The notes below the pieces were generated by a model that saw only the letters and a program-made list of their open reading frames with translations, did not search any database and had not been told where the DNA came from. From NCBI GenBank assembly GCA_948470475.1, contig OX419343.1, forward strand, positions 3,608,833 to 3,672,832: 64,000 nucleotides of DNA. The letters are read 5' to 3'. Positions 1 to 11,400 of this stretch are shown piece by piece. Source of the DNA: Galaxea fascicularis. Lineage: Eukaryota > Cnidaria > Anthozoa > Scleractinia > Euphylliidae. The position numbers were made by a program, and so were the translations under genes. Position 1 is the stretch's first letter. Every line of letters begins with the position of its first letter.

Positions 1-400
1 TAAGCAAGCACCATAGGAAATTTTTGCTCTCAAGCTTTCATTTTAATGGTCACACTTAAAGATTTCATCTACAAACTCTAAAGTGAGAATCACCTTGTAC
101 AGCGTAGTAAACAGCGCCACAGGAAAGTACTGCTCACAAACATTCATTTGAATGGTCACACTTAAGGATTTCATCCACAGACTCAAAAGTTCGAACCACC
201 TTGTACAGCGTAATAAACAGTACCACAGAAAAGTACTGATCAGTAGCTTTCACTTGAATGGTCACACTTAAGGATTTCATCCACAGACTCAAAAGTTAGA
301 ACCACCTTGTACTGACAGCGTAATAAACAGTACCACAGAAAAGTACTGCTTAGTAGCCTTCGTTCGAATGGTTATCCACAGGCTCAAAAGTTACGCCTGA
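1..400. repeat. ~106-bp tandem repeat, about 3.7 diverged units
   Basis: Units recur with landmarks GGATTTCATCCACAGACTC, AGAACCACCTTGTACAG and GAAAAGTACTG in the same order, spaced about 106 bp apart, with a few substitutions and a 4-bp insertion in the third unit. The array lies in the intron before the first collagen exon of the window. The same unit reappears at 62.7-63.2 kb and as a short scrap near 8.28 kb, so it is a dispersed family, not a purely local array. Confidence 0.85.
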
Positions 401-514
401 CGATTTCTTCCACCGAAGTAGTAACCGGGTCATTCTTAGCACTCACGTTTGTTTCCTTTTGTGTTTATTTTTTTGGGAACTTTGATTTCTTATCGACTCA
501 TTTTGTCATTTTAG

Positions 515-3500
515 GGCCCACCTGGACAAGGTCTCTACGATGCGGTAAGTTGCTGTTTCACATACACTTTTTGGGGTTGGACGTTACATGTAACAGTATT
601 TTGCATCATCGGTATTACATATACAACTTCAGCACCTGCGGAAAGAAAGCCTATACAAAGAAAACAAAGTCAAGCATATACGGGAGTCAAACCCATGACC
701 TTTTACGATGCCTGTGCAGTAATCTATGAACTGCGCTAACATGTACATGGAGCAAATCCTTAGCGCTGCGTCGTTGCACTGATGCGGTGTCGCCAGTGTA
801 AGCGTAATACTGACAGATTACTGGATTGACAAGAAATCGTTTCTTGTGAACTGCAGCCATGAGCCTGTTTGCGTCGCTTCTGTTCGCAAGGTACATTCTC
901 TGCTGGAGCTGATTCGTTAAAGATGTGCGAACGAATTATTCCTTACTTTTTATCGAATCCTTGTGTAACAACATCATAGCTTTTTTAGCGACCGCCGGTT
1001 TCTGGCATGACATCTTATGTACTTAATCCCAATCCAGCGCTCGACACTAGTCCAGGACTAGTAGAAATTTGGTTTGGGCAGGTAAAATTTGAGAATCACT
1101 AGCCATTGACCTACTTGTCATAGAAGAGGTTTTGGAGATAGTATCGATAAAAAGAAATTCAACCGGTTTTGAGTAAAGTTGACCCAAAAAAGAAATGATT
1201 AAAAAAAGTTTAAGCTGAGTAATCGCCAATATTGATCTTGAGGGGGGATCGATGCCTCGGCCACTAAATGATACTATTTGTCTGGTATGTGTTAGACTCC
1301 ACTGGCCCATGGACTAGTTTGTTGAAAAGTTAAGGCCGAGCACTGCAATGTCACCATTGTATACTTTTTATTTTTCTCAGCTTTCCTTATTTTTATTTTT
1401 GGATTCTTTGTAGCTTAGTAACCTGGGATCTGCAAACAAAGGACCCTTGCCTGAAGAGGCACGTCGGTTATACTCAAACAAGGTAAACGTTATCTTCAAT
1501 TTATGCGCTAAAATAACTGTTGTATACGTCGTTACCTTTAGCAGTTAAAAGCATAATCTGGAAGACCACTTACGTAACACTTAATTGTGGAAGTATTGCT
1601 TGGTTGACCAAATGTAATTGTTGAAAACTAGTCTTGTCAAAGGAACACATCCTGTGATTTCTAGAGGTTTTTTCGGAACAAATCGACTTAACAAACGCAC
1701 TGTTTTGTATTCAATTCTTCGCAACCCTCTACTTTGTTTATTAATGCGGAATAATGTGGTTGTCGAACGAATATAGATCTATCAGTTGTTTCTTTTGTTG
1801 TTTTACATTGTTATGTTGTCACTTGTCTTTTATATCGTCTTCTTTTTATGTCATTCTTTTAGCGTTCTGGACAGGCACTTGAAAACGAAGTGGAATTTCA
1901 CTTTATTTCGGTATAGCTTTTTATATTTGTTGTTAACTGTACTCAGTGCGTTTTGTGTATTTTATTATTTTCAATTGGTACTTAGCATTTCCAGGGAAAA
2001 TATAAAAGTTGTGGTTGAAAAATCAAACCGTACGCGTCATTCCAGTTTTAGAAGTTACAGGCCACACATTCAGTCGATGCTCTTCTACTGCTGTTTTTTT
2101 TTCGGTGAAGGGGTGGGTAGGGATGTTTCTTTAAACGTTATCCAGCTTTGATAAAGTGAACCAAATGTTTTATGTACTGTAACTTATTTTTAGTTATTTT
2201 TCCCGGAATTCTTTATGGCCCAGAAGTTTGCGCAAGCTTCTTCGTTAATTTGACAAGCAAAGAGTTTGATTGTTGCTGGCTGTTTACTGATTTCATTTAT
2301 ATTTCAATTGCATTCATACTGAAACACTCAACCACGGACATCGAACATCAAAGTTTGTGGTCCTGTTTTTCCTTGTTTCCCCAAGTTCACGCGCAACCGA
2401 AATAAGTACGAGCAGAAAGAAAGAGAAGAAAACAGTAAATCGTAGAAATCTGTTATGATGGCGTTTATCGTGAAATTGAATTATCCCTTGTTTGTGTAGA
2501 GAGACGAAATCAAATACCTGGCAGGCCTCGTGGAGAGCAAAATCAATAATTACAGAGCTCAGAATGGCAACCTGGACAATCCTGCCCGATCCTGTAGAGA
2601 TATTCAACTAGAACATCCCAATTTCCAAAGCGGTTTGTACCTTTTTTTTTTCAGCGAGTAAACCTCATGTGAATTTTCGTTGGCTGGTGTCGTTTGTTAG
2701 TTCTTGTCGTTCATTCATTTACACTGATTTTCTTCGTCCAGAGGGACTTAAATAAACGCTGTCAATTGTGGTACTGTACACGAAAATTCGGTTTAATCGC
2801 TCTGACGAAGGGCTAACGCTCGAAACGTCAGCTTTTAGAATTCCTGTACGGTGTCCAATTTACATTATCAACTCCGTTGGTAAAACCAAGTCTTCGTGTA
2901 CCACTCCCCTGCCAGTGCAGCTCAACAAGTAGTAACAGTGGGCCACTCTGGTCCCTAACCAATCACAGAGCAGGATTTTGGACACCAATACAAAGGTCCG
3001 ATCAAAAGATTTCACGGGGATTTTTCTTATTGCTACAAACATTCTACAGGTCAATCATCTTGATTCGCTTCTCAAGCTTCGTTTCACCGATCCTTTGAGT
3101 TTACTTTCGAATAAATTTCTTTGACTGAGGGCCGGTTTATATGGATGTCAGCCAATCTGGTTATGCGGGCTCGACCGCTTGCTGAGATTTCGGCCCTGAG
3201 AAAAATATGTTTGTCGTTCCTTTCATCTTCACTCGGTCTTCACAAAGCGATTTCTGCCCAGTCATCGTCTGAGCTGTGCAGAATTTCAGGAAACCTGTTT
3301 TTGAATTCAGTTCCTTCAAAGCCAAATACACAAAGTCAATGACATTTCCTTTTACATGGTTATATTAACATTGATATTACTGAGTTAGCTGGGAGGTGCC
3401 TTGCATAGGAGTCTAGGTCCCGTTTGCACCTTACCTTTTGTTTTTTTTTTTTTCCGGACCTGTAGCTATTTATTTAGAGAGACATAGACCAATAAAGTTG

Positions 3501-5631
3501 TAAAAACAAAACAAATTGGCCTCTCCAGTGACTTTCTTGAACCGATCCTTTGGGCAGAACATCGTGTCACCTGTTTATTTTGGCTTGGAGCATGTGGTAT
3601 TCTTTTCACTTCCCTCCTCTACCCCGGGGTGCGTTTATTTAACTGTGACGTCATCAGTATGCCACGTTCTCTGATTGGTCCCTTTATACCACGTGTCCAA
3701 AATCCTGCTCTTTGATTGGTTAGGGAACAAGGTGGCCCCTATTACTACTACCACAATTTCTAAGAAACTTGCCTCTTTATCATTAATTGTGGTTGAATGG
3801 TTATTCGTGAGAGGGGAGTGCGTGGTTCGAGTCCAGGTTATTGAATCCCAGATCAATCACTCCATTTTCCTGAGTTTTTGTTTTCTTAATTTTTTGTTTA
3901 GGTGAGTACACGATAGATCCAAACGAGGGTTGCAGCAGCGATGCTGTCGAAGTTTATTGTGATTTCGAGAAGCAGGCAACCTGTGTAAACCCTAAAAAGA
4001 CCAAGGTAAAGCTAGTTTTGCAGCAAACCGTTCGTTGAAATGTTTCTTTTGCCCATAATTTAAATTGCAATGTTCTCGTTTTAAGCCAGGTAGTTAACGA
4101 GTTTACTATCAAGCTTCTCTCTTCTTCATAGATCGTTGTCAGCGCCAATGAAACAGGGCCTGGAAAATGGACAAACGAAGATGAACCGGTAAAACTCTCA
4201 AATATTATCTGCGATGTTGTTATGGGGTCACGTTTGTCGTTCTTGTTGTCCAAGCTAAAGAAATCCTTTCTACGAGGTCGTGCACTTCCATTCTAATTTA
4301 CCGGCTCGTTTAACCGTTAAGACATTTTGGTGAGTCTGAGAGTTAGTATTGGAAATCGCGCGCCCTAGATCTAGTGCAATTCGTGATTAATAGGTACGAG
4401 TAATTTTTAAAGTTCTCAAAATTGCTCGAGCCTTTAGGCGAGCGGTGACATTTGAGAGCTCTCAAAATCACGAGTGCCTATATCACGAATTGTACGAGAA
4501 GGTTGTGTAGCTCGCTTTTACAATTGTATTAGTTCGTGCAACTTCTAAATTATTATGTATTCTTATAAAATTAGTCCGAGAAATCATTCTACGGAATGGC
4601 AATTTCATTTTTGTGTGCCTTTTCGTCTAGTTTCACCTGTCAAAACGTTCAAATTTGCAACGTTTGGCTGGGCTCACGTGCCGTTGTCAAAGAAACTTCA
4701 TAGGTGCTTCTACGGAGAACAACATGGAATAAATTATACTGCTCTCGACCAATCGGAATTGAGTGATTTTGTTGAGTGTACTATAAACTAACAAATTTTA
4801 CGATGTGCTAAAACGTTAACCACCGGATTCTATACGCTTCGCTTAAAAAATTACCCCTAAATTAACAATTTATCATCTTTCAGCTCTCAAAGTAAAACCT
4901 TATCTTTGTAGGACGTTTTATTATTATTTTTTTTTCTTTGGGGAGATTTTCAGAGTCTGTCCCGGGTAGACGTTTTTCTCCTTATATCAAGCTCTCATGC
5001 TAACGGAACTTTCACACAGTAAAGCAAAATTCCGTTTTGTCGATGGAGCGAGACTCACCTTTGTTGACGCTTGTTTTTCAGATCGAATACAAACTGAACT
5101 CTATGCAAATGAAATTCCTTCGCCTCCTGAGTAAGAGCGCCTTCCAAGAATTAAACTACAGTTGCACGGACTCGAGCAATGGACAAGCAGGTTGCACGGT
5201 GGATCTTAAAGGAGAGAATGATTTGGTTGTAAACAACCTAGACAAGATCAACCTCACAGAGGTACGTAAGCACAGAATCTACAATGCTCCAAATTATGGC
5301 CCGAATGTGTTCCAGTGAGAAACGCCATCAATAAGAAAACGTAACGTCCTAGAGCCCTTGGTAGACGGTCTCATGAGTAAACCGGTCGAAAACTCGTTAT
5401 TTCATGATATTTTTCGTCTCAAGTTATCGTTAGAGTTTACTCCAGTTAATTAGTTACCTAATATTTTTATTAATTATTTGCTTGCAGACGACTCAGGATG
5501 GAAATAAAAAATTGACGATTGAAGTCTCTACGAAACAGCAGAACAGTCTGCCGATAGTAGACTGGGCACCACAAAGTCACGTGGACTCGCAACTCGCTAT
5601 TGAACTCGGCCCAGTGTGCTTTGTGTATTAG
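515..5631 (+). CDS. Fibrillar collagen alpha chain, C-terminal propeptide (5' end outside window)
   Basis: Seven exons joined by phase give 238 residues: 515-544, 1414-1482, 2500-2632, 3902-4005, 4132-4188, 5082-5261, 5488-5631 (TAG). The first encodes the end of the Gly-X-Y helix (GPPGQG); the rest form a COLFI domain. Landmarks are NPARSCRDIQ, GEYTIDPNEGC, VEVYC, ATCVN, MKFLRLLS and the terminal GPVCF. In the family this domain selects and trimerises chains in the ER and is cleaved after secretion to the extracellular matrix. The domain is shorter than in vertebrates after TCVN. Seven cysteines are present; the second of the usual eight is missing (QLEHPNF where COL1A1 has a Cys). The family call is firm, but which chain it is cannot be said. 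ATTAAA at 5885-5890 is a possible poly(A) signal. Introns carry several mobile elements. Confidence 0.93.
2740..2928 (+). repeat. Penelope-like element end with hammerhead-like core
   Basis: The sequence CTGACGA (2802-2808), a 4-bp stem with TAAC loop, then GAAA (2822-2825) and CGTCAG gives the hammerhead core order CUGANGA-stem II-GAAA. The following stretch (TACGGTGTCCAATTTACATT...) resembles the sequence on the minus strand at 62.8 kb. No reverse transcriptase is attached here. It sits in a collagen intron. Confidence 0.55.
2929..3747. repeat. Foldback element with ~80-bp imperfect terminal inverted repeats
   Basis: Left arm 2929-3010 and right arm 3668-3747 are reverse complements with scattered mismatches; both contain TAACCAATCA and AGCAGGATTTTGGACAC on the same arm strand. 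The ~650-bp centre has no recognisable coding sequence. It lies in collagen intron 3, directly abutting the Penelope-like end. Confidence 0.75.
4373..4496. repeat. Short foldback (hairpin) element
   Basis: CAATTCGTGATTAATAGGTA on the left matches the reverse complement of TGCCTATATCACGAATTG on the right, with internal TTTTGAGAGC-type pairing. It is a MITE-like hairpin in a collagen intron. Confidence 0.65.
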
Positions 5632-6210
5632 TTGTGAGTCATAGACCAAACGACCTGCATTTTCATTGTACATTGTCTTTTTTCTTCTGATATATTAACC
5701 AGGAAGCGAAGATTATGTTGAATTTCTCGGATTCTTTTTTGTCGCAGATCCGTTTTATTTTGATGTCATATTCTTATTTGCGCTAATAATAAGGAATGGA
5801 TTCAGTGGAAAAGTGCGCAGATGCTGTTGTTTTAAGTTTACTGTTAAATGTTTTACTATATGTTTTACTACATATTAAGTAAACATTAAAATTTTAACTT
5901 TCAAAGTGGCTGGTGTTAGTAGTAGATTTATTGCTTGTAACCGTTGTTTGGTTGCCGTGGTCTCTTTTCTCTCACTATGTAGCCAAACAAAATCGGAAAT
6001 CAGAACTATGATCTGTCCCCGCGTGGAATGAGTGAATGGAGGGTGGAACTTCAAAATCACGGAATACGCACTTCCCACAGTCAAGATTAAGCAGAAGAAT
6101 TGTTTTTATTCAAGACATTGCCAACAAAGCTCAATTTACTGATTTGATCACAGACGAGATGGAAAAGCCGCGATAATTCTCCATGACTTGAGCACGGAGT
6201 TGCTACGTAC

Positions 6211-6547
6211 GAACGATATAGGGAGCTTAAGCAACGAGGACGACAACGGCACCGAGAACGCCACACAATAGGCCGCGTTGTTGTTGTTGTTGTTTGTTTT
6301 TTTTTTTTTTGCAGAGGATGGGAAAGAACGCACGTGCACAGCGATTGTTTTTGCTCATTAAGCCCATTGTTTTATGGCGTTCTCATTGCCGTTGCCGTCG
6401 TCGTTGCTGTTAGGGAGCTTAAGCAAAGACGAAGACGACGGCAACGAGAACGTCATTTCGAAATACAACTTCTCGTTTTTGTAACACTTTCGCGATTATT
6501 CTAATTTGTTTAACGTGAAAAATGCTGGCGAGGTGTCCAGGGCCTAA
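6211..6547. repeat. GGCAACGAGAACG repeat family, two abutting copies
   Basis: TAGGGAGCTTAAGC at 6211 and again near 6413 starts units containing GACGACGGCAACGAGAACG; the reverse complement GTTCTCATTGCCGTTGCCG occurs between them. Related copies are at 11.2, 22.4 and 42.0 kb. There is no coding content. Confidence 0.7.
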
Positions 6548-6722
6548 ATTAAGATAAAGTGTGATAATAGATTCCATGATGTCGTGTTTCTTTGAGTTGC
6601 TCGCTCGTTAATGATACACGAGAAATGTACGCTAATTTTCTTGGAATCTTCCATTTTCCCCCAAATCACCTTTAATTAATTCCATTCGGCCAGCCTCAAA
6701 TGCGAGCATTTATTGTTCCATC

Positions 6723-6878
6723 AATAGTCCATATTCGTATTCTCGGTATTGAACTGGATCTAGCATGAAGTGGAGACTCTTGCGGGGGAATACATTTACA
6801 TATGAAAAGATTGCCCCGCAAGGGCCTCAACTTCATGCTAGATCCAGTTCAATACCGAGAATACGAATATGGCCTATT
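6723..6878. repeat. Hairpin MITE, AATAG(G/T)CCAT termini, copy 1
   Basis: Near-perfect palindrome of about 65-bp arms (TTCGTATTCTCGGTATTGAA... and its complement) around a short loop. It is almost identical to the element at 15304-15459, with the same ends as the element at 21336-21513. Confidence 0.9.
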
Positions 6879-6934
6879 GTCCTTACATCAAGAAAGTTGA
6901 AACTGCGTAATTTCCTTGACTTGATATCACTTAA

Positions 6935-7924
6935 CCCTTAAAGGACCAAGTGTTGCTTATTTTGGCGAGACAAACTTTGCCTCACTTTGTTTGTTCTTAT
7001 ATACAGTATCCATTACAATATTAGCGGTTTCGAGACACTTTGGGCTCAGACTTGGGCATCACGTGACCTAGATCAACAGTTCGTGTTTTGATGAGTTCAA
7101 ATCGGCTCGGTTTCTTGATCTTTCTTGCTTTATGAGTGTGTTTTCGAGCCATTTTCCTCTGCAGAAGCCCACAAGTCGGCATCATTAAGCTGGAATGTGG
7201 GTAGAGGCAAGCCTCTGAAAGAAAACAGAGGTGAGAGGTGGTTTCATGTAGACTGGGACGCCAAAGATGTTTGTATCAAGTTTGGCGGGTTCACGAGTGA
7301 AGTTGTCTCTCTGGCCCATCTGTGGATGGCTTCCAGGACCTACCAAGACTATTTGGCCAAGTTTTGACTAGGAAAATTTTCAACCGACACGATATTTTGC
7401 TGGTAGGACTGGGTGGCCCTACAATAATTAAATAATTCTTTGAAATGGAAATGGTAAGAGTTCCCTTTTCGAGTTATGGCGGAATTACCCAGAATTCTTT
7501 TCGGGCATGAACGAGGCAACGGTTGTATTCTCGACACTGGCTTTCATCAAATGGAGCAACAAGGGCCGGCAAATAAAGTGAGAAGGAATTTTCCAGCTAA
7601 ATACCAAGATCTGGCTTTGAGGTGTGTTGTTAACGCAAACTTTTGATTTTTTGAGCAAGTTTTTATCTTAAAGGATTGACACTTTTTTGGTGTTGCTCTT
7701 GGAGCAAAATGCTGGATTTTTGGGATTTGTTGCCTTAAGAACGGTTCACTGCCATGGACACCGGGAATCACTGTGGACGTTTTAGGCTGCGATGGATGTC
7801 ACACCAACCCGTCGGTACAATGAACACACTTTCGTAATGTTGACTCTTAAGTTCAACAAGAAACAAATATCAAAAGTAGTAATGGTATTTACAACGCATA
7901 TATGCGTAGTTGGGCTTTTAAGGG
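6935..7924. mobile_element. piggyBac-like non-autonomous or decayed element flanked by TTAA
   Basis: TTAA at 6931-6934 precedes CCCTTAAAGGACCAAG, and the right end is TTGGGCTTTTAAGGG followed by TTAA at 7925-7928. TTAA target duplication with ends starting CCCTT is the piggyBac signature. The 990-bp interior has one 80-codon open frame (7125-7367, +) that I cannot match to a transposase. The call rests on the ends only. Confidence 0.5.
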
Positions 7925-8255
7925 TTAAGTAATGAGTTACTAGATGTGGTACTAACAAATTCTAGCAATATGAACACTTATTAAATTTATTCTCAATATG
8001 CTAATGCATGAGGCCAAGGTAAACAATTCTTGTTAATCGATTAGTGTTCAAAATAAATTAACTATTGTTTTCATCTGATATCAAAGTAACCACTATCAAT
8101 AATTAATTATTTGGGGGTAGCAGAACGAATTGATTTGGTGGCTTAGTAGAATAGGTGAAGATTTATTGTGCTGACGTTCTAACCTTATGGTTGGTTCGAA
8201 CCCAGCATTTTTTTTTCTTACTGCAAAGTTAAGTTTCAGTTTTTCTTGTTACCAG

Positions 8256-8489
8256 AAAATTGAGAACACCAGACAAAACAGCACCACAGGAAAGTACATC
8301 TTTGAAGCAAAAAAATTCAGTTACTTCAGAGGTAACGATTGAGGCTCATATATTATGCAAACAACAAATTTCATTTAACTCGAAACAAACATTTTGCGCA
8401 CGGACATACCTGTTTTTCTTCTAGAGAACAGGTTTCAGTCGTGGACCACTGTGACGCTTGAGGATCCGCCTATCCAAAAAGCCGAGTAA
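8256..8489 (+). CDS. Last two exons of an unidentified gene
   Basis: Exon 8256-8331 follows a TTACCAG acceptor and ends before GTAACG; exon 8425-8489 follows CTTCTAG and ends in TAA. The first leaves one base (G) and the second supplies two (AG), so phases agree. The product ends with 46 residues including TTGKYIFEAKKFSYF and RFQSWTTVTLEDPPIQKAE. I do not recognise the family. Upstream exons were not found. A tiny candidate at 7998-8018 (ATG...AAG|gtaaac) would fit in phase but is too short to trust. It could also be a pseudogene remnant; the phase-matched splice pair argues for a real 3' end. Confidence 0.45.
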
Positions 8490-11400
8490 AAGCTATTGAG
8501 TTTATTATCTTTTTAATATTTTTGGCGATAGTGCGCAAGATGTGCTGTTGTTAGCGTTCTCCGACACCGACTTTTACGACGTTAGTGTTCCGACAGCAAA
8601 ATTATCTTCCATTTTAACTGATAACAATATCTTTCATACCAATGAAGTGACTTTCCCAGTTTTACTTAGAGTGCCTAAACTTTACGGGTTTTGACCAATC
8701 GCAGACGGCTGATGATATTTATTTCTCAGCCGGCTATTGAAAACTTTCGCTTTCAGGAGTTAAAACGGATAAAAGAACTAATAACGTGACATGGGAAGGA
8801 TTCAGACGTTCCACTCAATTTAACTGATGAACACCTGGTGTGCCAGTGAAAATTCTGAACAGGTTGCGATGATTCAGGAGCTCAACTGGCCACCGATATG
8901 AAACCCTTGCTCTATCGGCTATTCGCTCTTTCCGAGAATTGCACTCATTTGACGATCGAGTTCCACAAGACATCTGCTGATTTGGTGTGTGAAAAACTGT
9001 CGACGTCTTCTTCCTGTGATGATATTTGTACATGCTTTAGCCACTTAAAAGTCGATGTACACGCACAAGACGTCTTGTTCCGTTATAACATAACTTTGGA
9101 GCATTAGTTTTGGTCTAGAGTTACACAAGGAAATTCCGGACTAGCATTTGCAAGATAAGACTTTGAAGATTTTCATTTATCACAGAGTGAAAAAGAGTTT
9201 AAGTTCTTTTCTATGAATGTCTTTCCGAGAGATCTAGAGTTGGAAGGATCGCGGATTCAGTGAGCTCTGTAAACAGTTCCCGATCCTCAGTTTCTTTATC
9301 AATATTGTCCATAATACCGGATGTTGATCAGTCGCGTGGCTTGTGCGAGTGTGTCGTGGATTTTCGAATATCGCGCGAGCGCGTATGACATATGGTAATT
9401 CACGACAAATGTTACGGATGAGTCCTTTTTCTTAATAGGACTTGGGTTATTATTGTCTTGTTGACAGGCTATTGTTACGCAAGGGAAATATTGAAACAAT
9501 GGCTAGAGCGCCATTTTCAAAATGGCCAGCAGACTCAAATTTTCAGCTGGCAAGGGACAGTACTTTTTCGTCGTTAAATTAGTTGTAAAATGGAATTCTA
9601 GAAAGATCAATTATGTATCTTTCATTATCCGCGGGGTCTTTTTATTTACCAGTCACTCGGAAGGCATTAAAAGTGCCTGAATACTAATTTGTTGCCTTTT
9701 CCATACGGGAAGATGTCTTATTTTGAGAAATTTCAAAGTAAAATGGACACATCTTAAAGTTGTTGAAATCGAAAACGGAGATCGGAATTCAACTGACGAA
9801 TCCTTCATCTTCAAAAGCCCGTTGGGTCTTTTCATATTTTGTACCATTAAAGGCTGGTAAAAAGCAAATGTCTTAGGCCTATATGGGCAGATTGCTCCAT
9901 TTTCTTTGTAATTCAAGTCAATTAAAGGTCTAGTGAATTTGAATAACGCGCGTTCGAGCTTTATGAATAATTAATGATGTCCGGTAATTCTGTGCGATGA
10001 AATGACATCTTCAGTCTTTATAATTTCAAAAGCTATGTTTTCGTTTCGTTTCTCTTATTTTTTTGGCATATATATTTTTTCAATTAAAGGTGTTTTTGCA
10101 TCACCTTAGATGTCATTTGTTTCTTTACATAACGTTGTCGTGATCTTCAGTTATTTCAGTCAACGCGGAACGCTGTGCTGTGCGGACAGTTCCTTCATTC
10201 TAAAGAGTATCAGTATGTATTATATTTGTCGGACCAGTTAACAATTCCGAATGCAAAACTGTGTAATTTCAATACACTGAGGACAAATAACACTGCTTTA
10301 ATGCTTAAATATGGGTGTGGGTTCGCAAAATATCTTAAGGGTTGTAAGCAATCTGGCTTGGAATGGCAAGTTATGATTATTTCCGGAGATTGTATTTAAG
10401 TTAGTGACTTGCAGCACGTTTGATTGCCAACAGATCCCTCTTTACCCTCATTCCGCGCGATGCCAGAAATTCCGTTTTCCCACAAAGTACTTGAACATTT
10501 TGTACGAATTCTCAAGTGCCCTTAGTTACACCCAAGTGTTCCTAACCTACAAAGTACTGCCTTGACGTGTAACTACGTTTTTGAAATACCTCAACAGTAA
10601 CTTGATTCAAGTTGTTTGCCACTATTTTTGTTTTACCATATCAAATGAATATAGAGTCAGTGTTAACATATAAAACGTAAAATGGAAAAAAAGGTGAAGC
10701 AACTTTGACATAATTGACGTGGCCTTCTGATGGTTAAGTTTTACGCATAGGATGTCTTAAGAGGCCTGCATTATAAAATCTGCAATTTTGAGGAAATCAT
10801 AGAATAATAAACCTGCTTAGCTATAAAAAGTGGCGCATGAAAGAAACTTGATAAGTGTCAATGAATATAGTTCTTTAGTGCAAGGAGTACATTGCGCAAA
10901 AGGCAAAAGAACTTAAGCCCTTCTACGCTATCCAATTGCCAGGAACTATTTTTACACAGACAATAGTATGACTGTATGGTGTATCTCCACCCACTAATTC
11001 ACCGGCTCAAAGACGCTCTCGGGTGGAATTCTGTTCAGTACAAATCGGGGTAGCGCATGGGAACAAAGATGAAGTAAGACTAATGAGCAAATCAAATGAA
11101 ACTCGATGGTTTTAAGAGTTTTGATCAAAAGAGATTTGCTAAAACTAAGACATGCAAATACTATTTGTTGCTCGACGTTTCGGCGTCGACATATTATCAT
11201 ATTAGGAACCTTAAGCAACAACGACGACGAAGGTAACGAGAACATCATTTCAAAATATAACTTCTCGTCGCTGTCCAGGGCCTAAATTACTGTGAACGGT
11301 GTTAAAGCAAAGAAAACGAAAGAAAAACTTGCCGTCATGCGCTCACGTTCTCGAGAAAACCTAAAATTTGGCCATTTCACGTTGTTTTTTGTTTTTTGCT

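Noticed and set aside
670..735. tRNA-like sequence on the minus strand (GGGTTTGACTCCC as B box)
   Set aside because: No complete cloverleaf or acceptor stem; at most a degenerate tRNA-derived repeat.
8145..8212. tRNA-like B box (GGTTCGAACCC)
   Set aside because: The A box and arms do not fold; the flanking poly-T hints at an old SINE, too eroded to call.
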